Source: JABMMZ01 sp964438995 | GTDB taxonomy: Bacteria > Bacteroidota > Bacteroidia > NS11-12g > UBA955 | Assembly: GCA_964438995.1 (NCBI GenBank) | Contig: CAYTMQ010000007.1 | Location: 124,001 to 188,000, forward strand | Direction of reading: 5' to 3' | Length of the DNA: 64,000 nucleotides | Shown: piece by piece, positions 36,524 through 43,757 of the stretch | Position numbering within the stretch: position 1 is the first letter of the stretch | How the letters are laid out: every line of letters begins with the position of its first letter | Translations under genes and position numbers: made by a program | The notes under the pieces: generated by a model | What the model was told of the DNA's origin: nothing | The model's input: only the letters and a program-made list of their open reading frames with translations | The model's database searches: none

Positions 36524-36931
36524 TTAAAAATCACTAGAACTGGTCAGCTGCTTTATGGCATCAACTATCGATTTACTGTGCCAATTAACTGTTTTATCGG
36601 CATTGTTTTTTATCAAATCTACGATTTCTTTATTGAGCCATGGAGCAATTGCAATGATAGGCTTTTGGTGTTTTTTTGCATATTCAATCTCAAATTCTAG
36701 CCATTCATAACAAGGAGTGTCTACACCTGCTAACAAGAGTATACAATCGCAATCTTTAATGACTTTTTCTATGAGATTTTCGGTGTTTAAATTGGTGGTA
36801 TTTTCTGCGTTATAAGCTTCTAAATACTTGAAGTTTAAGCGCTCTCTTAAAAAAAACTCCGTTTTCTTTTTAAAAGCGGTAGGGTGACATTGCCAAGAAT
36901 AACTAATGTATAAATGATGTGTTTTATCCAA
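36524..36931 (-). CDS. Stand-alone TIR-like (MTH538/DUF1863, ThsB-like) protein
   Basis: This 135-aa single-domain protein opens with HLYISYSW, then LIEKVIKDCDCILLLAG (53-69), and YEWLEFEIEYA (75-85) with Glu79 at the position of the conserved WxxxE-type Glu of TIR folds, followed by KKHQKPIIAIAPW. This is the layout of MTH538/DUF1863 domains, as in the ThsB sensor of Thoeris defence, which turn NAD+ into signalling nucleotides. There is no ATG; the start is TTG at 36931, with an in-frame TAA six codons further upstream. No ThsA-like effector or other defence gene is adjacent, so an immune role is only possible. Confidence 0.75.
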   Translation of the reverse strand: MDKTHHLYISYSWQCHPTAFKKKTEFFLRERLNFKYLEAYNAENTTNLNTENLIEKVIKDCDCILLLAGVDTPCYEWLEFEIEYAKKHQKPIIAIAPWLNKEIVDLIKNNADKTVNWHSKSIVDAIKQLTSSSDF

Positions 36932-37084
36932 CTTTAAGTTTTTTTAAATCAATGTTTTAGATCGATTTGTGTGTGTTTTTGCGAGTGCAAATGTAAGGAA
37001 AAACTATAAATTGTTTAAAGTTATTTATCAGTAAATTAATTAAATACGAGTAAAAAATGATAAAATAAATCAAGTAAGTTGACT

Positions 37085-37115
37085 AAAAAGGGGGCTTTCG
37101 GCCCCCTTAAAAAAT
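37085..37115. terminator. Bidirectional-looking hairpin terminator
   Basis: The arms aagggggc (37088-37095) and gccccctt (37101-37108) form an 8-bp GC-rich stem with a 5-base loop. A-rich sequence on the left gives a T-tract on the minus strand, as needed to end the 37130-38719 gene. The rest of the 198-base gap holds nothing notable. Confidence 0.85.
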
Positions 37116-37129
37116 TGATTGTTAAATGT

Positions 37130-38719
37130 CTATTTCGCTGTTGGTTTTGGAGTGGGTACTGGTGTCTTGATGCCAGGGAATGAACCTTTGCGTCCGCCTG
37201 AGCTTGAACCACTGCTATTGGTTCTTACTCCATTGCCTTTTTTGTACAAGCCTCCATCATTCGAATCTCTATCGTCATTGCTTGCTGGAATGTATTCCTC
37301 TTGGTCTCTGTCATTGTATGACTGATCGTTTTTGCTTTCATCGCATGGTGAACAATAGCAAGGTAAATACACTTTGTTGCTGTCTTTTGGGTCTACCTGT
37401 AAACTATCAATGATGGTTTCTTTGTAGTAGCCTTCTTTAACCAATTTCTTGTCGTAGTCTCTTTCTGATAGATTGATCAATATGCCCAATTTGAATTGCT
37501 CTAATTTTGGCTGACCTTCTTTGTATTTTAAGTCGTAGTTGAGACCATTAAACGTGGTTTTGTTTAAGTCAACTTGCTTTACTTTTGTGCCATTCATCCA
37601 TTCGTATCTGAGGTCTAAGCTAACTACTGGACTAACTCTGAATCTAAGTCCAGCGCCCAAACCATACATCATAGAAACAGATGTGTGAGCGTTGTTGGTT
37701 GTACTGCTTTCAGTGTTCTCCAATGGTACATAAGATGCTACATGTTGGTTGGCGTAATAGATACGCGGACCGGCCATAACATTCAAATAAGGAACGATAG
37801 CAAATTTTGAATATTCGAGATGGACTCTTCCAAGAAAATCCATAGAACGACTTCTTAAAACACTAAATCCACTGTCCTGACGGGTATTGTTTAAGGCGAC
37901 GTTGGTCTTTTTACTTTTTCCATAAAATTGCATACCCCAGTCGAAACCACCATACAAGCCCCAATGTTTATCATTCAATCTGTTTCCTGACATGATTTGA
38001 AAGTTGAAACCTGCTGACATAGTATCTGTAGCTCTAGGCTTTTGAGCAGTAAAATGGAATCCAATAAAAGCATCTGAGATGGTCTTGTTAGATACATCTT
38101 CTACCCATTCGTATTCTTCAGGAATCCAAGTTTTGCGCACCAATACCTTATACACTTTGTTGTTGTTGATGACAGTTTTAAACGTGTCTAATGGTGTTTC
38201 ATCGACAACAGACCCATTGGTGTTGCCTGACTCGCTTGAACTTGGTTCGGTTTTACCAGCAGTTGCATCTAGTTTTGATGATCCAGATGATGTTGAAACC
38301 AGCTTTGACTTTACTGCTTTAGTAGAAGAAACTGCAGATTTTACAGCATTTGTAGAACCTTTAGCTGGTATATCAACTACGGTTTGGTTGTGTTCGTTTT
38401 CTGTAACTTTTTCTACAATAACTGTAGAAGAAGATTTATCATTTGTACCACTGTTGTGGTTGGTATGGTTGTCGGTGTTAACCATTAACGTACTGAAAAT
38501 GGTTAGTATGCTTATTATGCTCATAATTCCTAATATTAAAAAGATTAAACGTTTGATTTTTTTGCCCTTGTCGTCAGTAACTAACAGTATAGGTTTTAAA
38601 TCGTCCTCTTTGTCGAGAAGTTTTTCCATTTGTTCCCAAGCGGCTGGATCAAATGTTTCCTCGTGGTTCTTGAAACCATCTCTGAACAAATCTTCTGGTA
38701 AAATGTGTTGTTCTTTCAT
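37130..38719 (-). CDS. Putative trans-envelope regulator: anti-sigma-like head, one membrane helix, outer-membrane-barrel-like C-terminus
   Basis: This 529-aa protein has a cytosolic-looking head (1-55, FDPAAWEQMEKLLDKEDD), a single hydrophobic helix (59-80), a Ser/Thr-rich linker (about 80-190) and a beta-rich region (about 215-430) that ends in KLGILINLSERDYD and reads like a PorT/OprF-type barrel with alternating strands. A low-complexity tail follows, with a Cys cluster CYCSPCDE and a Gly/Ser/Pro-rich end. The ATG overlaps the stop of the ECF sigma gene (ATGA), so the pair is translationally coupled and an anti-sigma role for the head is inferred. A 3' terminator follows. Whether one chain spans both membranes cannot be shown from sequence. 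Confidence 0.65.
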   Translation of the reverse strand: MKEQHILPEDLFRDGFKNHEETFDPAAWEQMEKLLDKEDDLKPILLVTDDKGKKIKRLIFLILGIMSIISILTIFSTLMVNTDNHTNHNSGTNDKSSSTVIVEKVTENEHNQTVVDIPAKGSTNAVKSAVSSTKAVKSKLVSTSSGSSKLDATAGKTEPSSSESGNTNGSVVDETPLDTFKTVINNNKVYKVLVRKTWIPEEYEWVEDVSNKTISDAFIGFHFTAQKPRATDTMSAGFNFQIMSGNRLNDKHWGLYGGFDWGMQFYGKSKKTNVALNNTRQDSGFSVLRSRSMDFLGRVHLEYSKFAIVPYLNVMAGPRIYYANQHVASYVPLENTESSTTNNAHTSVSMMYGLGAGLRFRVSPVVSLDLRYEWMNGTKVKQVDLNKTTFNGLNYDLKYKEGQPKLEQFKLGILINLSERDYDKKLVKEGYYKETIIDSLQVDPKDSNKVYLPCYCSPCDESKNDQSYNDRDQEEYIPASNDDRDSNDGGLYKKGNGVRTNSSGSSSGGRKGSFPGIKTPVPTPKPTAK

Positions 38720-39318
38720 GACTTTTGAATGGTTTTAAGGATGAGGGTTTTTAAAATGGTTCTTGCATTGTTGACATGCCATTTGCTGGTGCCTACAGAA
38801 ATACCTAATTGTTCAGCGATCTCTTCGTGTTTGTAGCCTTCTAAGGCATGCATGTTAAAGACGATTCTAGTGCTATCTGGAAGCTCGTCAAGTAATCTGT
38901 ACAAATCCTCGACATAGAGATTTTCGAGACCTGATGCATCAAGACTTGATACCTCAGAAACTTCACTGATTTCACTGGTTTTCATCTCTTTCATGTTAAC
39001 TCTTAATTGATCGATGATACTATAGTAAACTATTCTGTGAACCCAGCCATCAAACGAGCCATTGTATTCAAATGTTTTTAGACTTTTAAACACTTTTAAA
39101 AAAGCCAAATTCAAAATCGACATGGCATCGTCGCGTTGTTTGACATATCTCAAACACAGTGACATCATCTTACCGTAATAACGCTTGTACAAGTTGGCTT
39201 GTGCCGACCGGTCGTTTGCAATACAGGCATCAATCAACATCACGAGATCCGGCTCTCTGATGATGGCTTGTTGCTTGTTGTTTTCAACTTGAAGCGATAT
39301 TTCCGGTGTTAATGACAT
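38716..39318 (-). CDS. ECF-type sigma-70 family RNA polymerase sigma factor
   Basis: This 200-aa protein has sigma region 2 at about 35-105 (LYKRYYGKMMSLCLRYVKQR, then FDGWVHRIVYYSIID) and region 4 at about 135-195 (LPDSTRIVFNMHALEGYKHE, then EIAEQLGISVGTSKWHVNNA helix-turn-helix). Regions 1.1 and 3 are absent, as in ECF sigmas. It directs polymerase to a specific promoter set. The overlap with the following membrane protein gene suggests control by that product. The nearest relative in the window is the 50512-51048 sigma, which has the same arrangement. The fabI gene lies upstream with its own terminator. Confidence 0.93.
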   Translation of the reverse strand: MSLTPEISLQVENNKQQAIIREPDLVMLIDACIANDRSAQANLYKRYYGKMMSLCLRYVKQRDDAMSILNLAFLKVFKSLKTFEYNGSFDGWVHRIVYYSIIDQLRVNMKEMKTSEISEVSEVSSLDASGLENLYVEDLYRLLDELPDSTRIVFNMHALEGYKHEEIAEQLGISVGTSKWHVNNARTILKTLILKTIQKS

Positions 39319-39430
39319 CGAACTTTTTCTGTTGGTTCTTAATGCAAATGACGTACCCCTCGAAAAAAGGGTTGGGTAAGTTGATGAAAAAAGGACAAAA
39401 TTCTAGTTTTATCGGATAAACGTTGTATAA

Positions 39431-39460
39431 CAAAAATGCCCCGGTGTTATCCGAGGCATT
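39431..39460 (-). terminator. Rho-independent terminator after fabI
   Basis: Arms atgccccgg (39436-39444) and ccgaggcat (39451-39459) pair with one G-T wobble around a 6-base loop, followed on the minus strand by a short T-run. It lies 20 bases past the fabI stop codon. Confidence 0.8.
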
Positions 39461-39479
39461 TAATATTTCTTTAATATAA

Positions 39480-40304
39480 TTAGTTGCCAGACTCGGCTGC
39501 ACCTGCTCTGCCAACCATCTCCATAATGTCGCCACTGATTCCAGTGTAACTAAATCCTCCATCATGAAATAGATTTTGCATCGTCACATATCTGGTGTAA
39601 TCACTAAACAGTGATACCACATATTTTGCACAGTCTTCTGCACTCGCATTGCCAAGCGGACTCATTTTGTCTGCATAAGTGAAGAAAGCATCAAATCCAC
39701 CTACACCACTGCCAGCAGTTGTCATAGTTGGACTTTGTGAAATGGTGTTTACCCTAACTTTCTTAGCTTTTCCAAAATGGTAACCAAAGCTTCTTGCAAA
39801 GCTCTCTAACAAAGATTTAGCTTCTGCCATCTCATTGTAATCAGGGAATACCCTTTGTGCAGCAATATAAGTTAATGCAACGATACTGCCCCATTCGTTC
39901 ATGGCATCTTTCTTCATCAAGGTTTGCATCAATCTGTGAAATGAAATCGCAGATATGTCAAATGTCTTGTGCATGAATTCGTAGTTCAAATCGTTGTAAG
40001 GATTTTTCTTTCTAACATTTAAACTCATGCCTATACTGTGTAATACAAAATCTAATTTGCCAAATTTTGCAATAGCAGCATCTATTAGTTTGTTAACATC
40101 CTCATCTAAACTGACATCACAACCTATCACTTCTGAATTGGTTTTAGATGCTAATTCGTTGATAGTTCCCATTCTTAATGCTATTGGAGCATTGGTTAGA
40201 ATGAACTCGGCGCCTTCGGCATGTGCCAGCTCCGCTACTTTCCAAGCGATTGACTTAGAGTCTAATGCGCCGAAAATGATTCCTTTTTTTCCTTTTAATA
40301 TCAT
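39480..40304 (-). CDS. fabI: Enoyl-[acyl-carrier-protein] reductase FabI
   Basis: This 274-aa short-chain dehydrogenase-type enzyme reduces trans-2-enoyl-ACP with NADH in the last step of each fatty-acid elongation cycle. The N-terminal nucleotide fold is GIIFGALDSKSIAWKVAE (8-25). The FabI-type active site is present with Tyr146, Tyr156 and Lys163 (YIAAQRVFPDYNEMAEAK), matching E. coli numbering. SQSPTMTTAGSGV and FHDGGFSYTG complete it. The length is normal. A TATTTTTG box lies 16 bases before the ATG and a terminator follows the stop, so it is a single-gene unit. Confidence 0.96.
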   Translation of the reverse strand: MILKGKKGIIFGALDSKSIAWKVAELAHAEGAEFILTNAPIALRMGTINELASKTNSEVIGCDVSLDEDVNKLIDAAIAKFGKLDFVLHSIGMSLNVRKKNPYNDLNYEFMHKTFDISAISFHRLMQTLMKKDAMNEWGSIVALTYIAAQRVFPDYNEMAEAKSLLESFARSFGYHFGKAKKVRVNTISQSPTMTTAGSGVGGFDAFFTYADKMSPLGNASAEDCAKYVVSLFSDYTRYVTMQNLFHDGGFSYTGISGDIMEMVGRAGAAESGN

Positions 40305-40320
40305 AAAGTTTGATAGCCTG

Positions 40321-40328
40321 CAAAAATA
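40321..40328 (-). promoter_or_regulatory. Putative -7 element of fabI
   Basis: On the minus strand TATTTTTG followed by CAG fits TAnnTTTG and lies 16 bases before the fabI ATG. The same 11-base string precedes purL. Confidence 0.45.
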
Positions 40329-40335
40329 AATACTT

Positions 40336-42333
40336 TTATTGAATAACTAGTTTTTCAGTTTCCATTTTGTCACCATGCTTATATGTTACTATGTATAAGC
40401 CTTTGCTCCACTCATTTACTTGAATGGTCTCAATGCCCTCTATACTATGTGCACTGAATACCACTTTGCCATTGATGTCGTAAATAGTGATATCAGCATT
40501 GGCGTCCCCTTCAATATGCAATACATCGTTGCTTGGGTTTGGATAGATGCTTAGTTGTTTAACAGAAATTTCTGGAATGTACGTATTGGTTCCATTGACA
40601 TTTGCAACTTCTACCATAACGCCTAAACTGCTGTTCATATAGGTTCCGCAATTTCCAGTCTCCATCTTCACAGCTTTCACAACATAGTAATTTGTGCCTT
40701 GATATGGATCCGTGTCTGTGTATGTTAAAGCTGTAACTGGTGTGGTGTTAATAGCGTAATACACATTGCCTTTTTTATTGGTTCTATAAATGTTGTATCC
40801 CAAAATTCCAGGTTCATTTGAAGCTGTCCAAGTTAATGTAACATCGCTATTGCCATTGACTTTTGTGGCATTTAAGTTGGATGGCATCTCAAGATAATGC
40901 AATCTCAAACTAGGATCACCCAAAAGATTCATGCTAATTCTTCTATCCAAATAGGTGCCGCTAAAGCTACCAATGTATCCTGAAGTTAAATTGAAATCTG
41001 TCAAATTGTTTTGAGATGTTATCACTGAATGCCCAACCTGCAAACCCATTGCCATTTGGTGGAAATACCAATGTGGACGGTGTGCCCAAACATTGGTCAA
41101 TGTCAATCCTTTGCTGGCAAGACAACTTCTTAAAAAGTTATCTGTAGTATTCCAATCTCCGAAATAACTGCCAAATTGAATGTTAAATACAGAAAGAATG
41201 CTGTCTTTGAATTGAGATGAACTGCCAACGCCACCACAAGTAGTGAAGCTTCCTCCACCCATTACATCAGAGATTAAATAAGTGTTTCTTTTTGTTGAAT
41301 CAAAGTAATTTCCTGCACTTGTAATGTTGTTTTTTCCAACTATTGATGATAGATTGTTCCAACCACTTCTCATAGGCATTTCACCACCTAAGTAACCAAA
41401 GTTATCAGATATAAAGGCTTTGTTTGCTACTTTAACCATTCCAGATTTAAAGTTGTGCAGTTTTCTTAAATAGTTTTCTACCATTTTAATGTCTCCTTGA
41501 GCTTGTGATGGTAAGTCTCTGAAATCAACTCTGCCAATTTGAATGTCGATATCATCTGGTAAGAAATGTGGGTCAAATTTGCCATCACCCGGAACGTTCT
41601 TATTGGCTGCTCTAGTAACATTAGTCGTCATGGTATTGACATCTGTCCAGTTGGCATTCATTTCGGCATAATATAAATCTGTTGGCCATGCTCCACCGTG
41701 ATCAGGATGTGCATCTGGTGGTAAATCTATGGTTGCAGCTAACATAGAACCTGAATATGCCACAGGTACTCTACCAATCAACAAACACTGGTTGTTTAAA
41801 GAGCTATTGATGTTGTACCATGCACTAATAACAGATTTTATTGCTGGTGGCTTCGAATACTCAGAAATGAGTTTTAAGTCAACACCATATCCGTCCATAT
41901 AGTAATCATTTTTCAAAGTAATCCAAGCATTACTATCTATGCCATTATATGTGCTAGAATCTACTAAAATAAGAATGTTGCGTTTGTAATTTCTCAAAGG
42001 GATGTCTACACCAGAAGCCACAAAACTAACCGCTCTGAGAGCATTGCCTTTTACTTTAAAAATTCGGTATTCGTATATTTCTCCTTTGGTAGCTGTTTTG
42101 TCAACATAAGATGTTGCTGTTCCTGCAACGGTTACTGGAGCATCCCAATTGCTAGAACTCAATGCTTTTCTGCTGATTTGAAATCCAGTTGCATCCGTAG
42201 TTGTCCAGTTTAAAGTGATTTCTCCGTTATTAGTGTTGACTGAAGCACTTACTAAAATGGAAGAATCTTTGATGTTTTGAGCCTTTGCTGCAAAAGCACA
42301 AAACAGGCTTAAAATTAATAGCTGTTTTTTCAT
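40336..42333 (-). CDS. Secreted C25 (gingipain)-like protein with fibronectin III repeats and T9SS type A sorting domain
   Basis: This 665-aa protein has a signal peptide (MKKQLLILSLFCAFAAKA), a fibronectin type III-like segment (about 20-110), and a large middle region (about 115-490) that resembles the C25 peptidase fold: ILILVDSSTYN, CLLIGRVPVAYSG, IDIQIGRVDFRDL and the closing LLGDPSLRLHYLEMP. The usual catalytic GHG and Cys motifs are not evident: MGGGSF and FGSYFGDW stand near those places, so activity is doubtful. A second fibronectin III-like repeat (about 495-590) and a type A sorting domain (IYPNPSNDVLHI to ETEKLVIQ) follow. It lies two bases after the 42336 gene, as one operon. The C25 relationship is a moderate inference. 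Confidence 0.7.
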   Translation of the reverse strand: MKKQLLILSLFCAFAAKAQNIKDSSILVSASVNTNNGEITLNWTTTDATGFQISRKALSSSNWDAPVTVAGTATSYVDKTATKGEIYEYRIFKVKGNALRAVSFVASGVDIPLRNYKRNILILVDSSTYNGIDSNAWITLKNDYYMDGYGVDLKLISEYSKPPAIKSVISAWYNINSSLNNQCLLIGRVPVAYSGSMLAATIDLPPDAHPDHGGAWPTDLYYAEMNANWTDVNTMTTNVTRAANKNVPGDGKFDPHFLPDDIDIQIGRVDFRDLPSQAQGDIKMVENYLRKLHNFKSGMVKVANKAFISDNFGYLGGEMPMRSGWNNLSSIVGKNNITSAGNYFDSTKRNTYLISDVMGGGSFTTCGGVGSSSQFKDSILSVFNIQFGSYFGDWNTTDNFLRSCLASKGLTLTNVWAHRPHWYFHQMAMGLQVGHSVITSQNNLTDFNLTSGYIGSFSGTYLDRRISMNLLGDPSLRLHYLEMPSNLNATKVNGNSDVTLTWTASNEPGILGYNIYRTNKKGNVYYAINTTPVTALTYTDTDPYQGTNYYVVKAVKMETGNCGTYMNSSLGVMVEVANVNGTNTYIPEISVKQLSIYPNPSNDVLHIEGDANADITIYDINGKVVFSAHSIEGIETIQVNEWSKGLYIVTYKHGDKMETEKLVIQ

Positions 42334-42335
42334 TG

Positions 42336-43703
42336 TTACTCTTTTATGAATGTTGTGTGTAGGAAACTGTCAAATGATTTGATCATCAATATGTAATTAC
42401 CCTTGCTCAATCCATTACAAGAGATGCTTAAATCATCTGCAATGTACTGTTCAGATATCAATTTACCATTAAAATCAAAAATACATGCTTTCGCATACAT
42501 CAATGATGGGTCGTTTAAATAGATGTTCTGCTTTACTGGATTTGGGTATATGTTGATGCCATAGTTATTAATAGCGGCAATACTTTGGTTGTTGCCATCT
42601 CTGCTTATCGTTATCATATTGGTAGCCGTTGTATCTCTACTGCCACCTAGATTTGTGCCTTTAAGTGTAACAGAATATACGCCAGCACTGTCAAATACAA
42701 CAATAGGGGTACTAGATGTTGCACTTGTACCTTCAACGTATCTAATGCCTTTGTTTGGATTGAAACTCCAAAGATATGTGTTACCAATATTAGGTCTGGT
42801 TTGATTGATAAAATAAAATGTGTCTTTTCCAGCTTTGCCTGCATATTTATCTGCATCAAAATCTACTCTTGGTCCTAATGGCGATTGCCCCGGATTTCTA
42901 AATACATCCCTATATCTTATCTGATTTGGCGTAAATGTACCGCCTATATCTGTGCCAATAACTTCTAATACCGGAATTTTTTCGGTAGTACTCAACCATC
43001 TGTACTCAACTCTATCAGCAGGAAAGCCAATATTAATGGCTGGTGTAGAAATTTTAACTGAATCTACTTCAGTAACAATTGAGCGAATTTTTATGCAACT
43101 GATGTTGTTGCCATATGGTGTTGTTATAGTACCCCAACCTTCTACTTTGTTTGATCTCGTACCTTTTTGTTTGTATGTGCCAAGTTGTACAAATTGATTT
43201 CCTAATGGCGTAGTGACTTGAAAGGTGCTAAAATCACTGTCATTGTAATTCAGTGGTAAGGTGTAAATTTCATCAAAGTCGCTGTAAATCCCTCCACTTG
43301 GTATTGGTAAGGCCGCCATTGTAAATCCGGTGCCTACAGCTCTCCAAACATTGGATTTTTTCTCAAAAAAATTGTACAAATTTTTTAAAGCCATTTGACC
43401 AGTACCAACACTATCTGCTACCTTGTAACCTATCGCCCCAATTGGTAACTTAGACAACAATAAAACAGAATATGGTGTTGAAGTTACAGCTTCGTATTTG
43501 TACAAACCTTGACCAGTAATTCCAAGTGCAGAATAGTTCCAATTGTAATTTGCCCCAGTTTGTCTGAAATTAAAACCAGTACCTGTAGCAGAGCTATACC
43601 TAATCGTATCGTTGATTGATGGCATGTGGGCCTGAGTAATGGTAATTTGGGCTTTTATTTGAATGGAAAATGCTATAAAAAGAATTAGTAGAATTTTTCT
43701 CAT
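42336..43703 (-). CDS. Secreted PKD-domain protein with T9SS type A sorting domain
   Basis: This 455-aa product has a signal peptide (MRKILLILFIAFSIQIKA). The main part (about 20-300) is unrecognised and beta-rich, and is followed by a PKD-like fold (about 290-375: YLWSFNPNKG, VVFDSAGVYSVTLKGTNLGG). A type A sorting domain closes the chain (IYPNPVKQNIYL to HTTFIKE). It is probably first in an operon with the C25-like gene two bases downstream. It is divergent from the M1 peptidase gene, with 54 bases between their starts. A binding or structural role at the cell surface is likely, but no ligand can be named. Confidence 0.75.
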   Translation of the reverse strand: MRKILLILFIAFSIQIKAQITITQAHMPSINDTIRYSSATGTGFNFRQTGANYNWNYSALGITGQGLYKYEAVTSTPYSVLLLSKLPIGAIGYKVADSVGTGQMALKNLYNFFEKKSNVWRAVGTGFTMAALPIPSGGIYSDFDEIYTLPLNYNDSDFSTFQVTTPLGNQFVQLGTYKQKGTRSNKVEGWGTITTPYGNNISCIKIRSIVTEVDSVKISTPAINIGFPADRVEYRWLSTTEKIPVLEVIGTDIGGTFTPNQIRYRDVFRNPGQSPLGPRVDFDADKYAGKAGKDTFYFINQTRPNIGNTYLWSFNPNKGIRYVEGTSATSSTPIVVFDSAGVYSVTLKGTNLGGSRDTTATNMITISRDGNNQSIAAINNYGINIYPNPVKQNIYLNDPSLMYAKACIFDFNGKLISEQYIADDLSISCNGLSKGNYILMIKSFDSFLHTTFIKE

Positions 43704-43732
43704 ATTTGATATTTATTCTGTAAAATTACTAT

Positions 43733-43740
43733 TAAATTTG
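43733..43740 (+). promoter_or_regulatory. Putative -7 element of the second M1 peptidase gene
   Basis: TAAATTTG fits TAnnTTTG and lies 17 bases before the ATG at 43758. A TTTG at 43705-43708 is 24 bases upstream, slightly further than the usual -33 spacing. Confidence 0.4.
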
Positions 43741-43757
43741 AATTTTCCAAAGCATAT

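Noticed and set aside
39284..39565. 93-codon minus-strand frame overlapping the fabI 3' end and the sigma start
   Set aside because: It starts inside fabI, crosses the fabI terminator and has no recognisable protein character.
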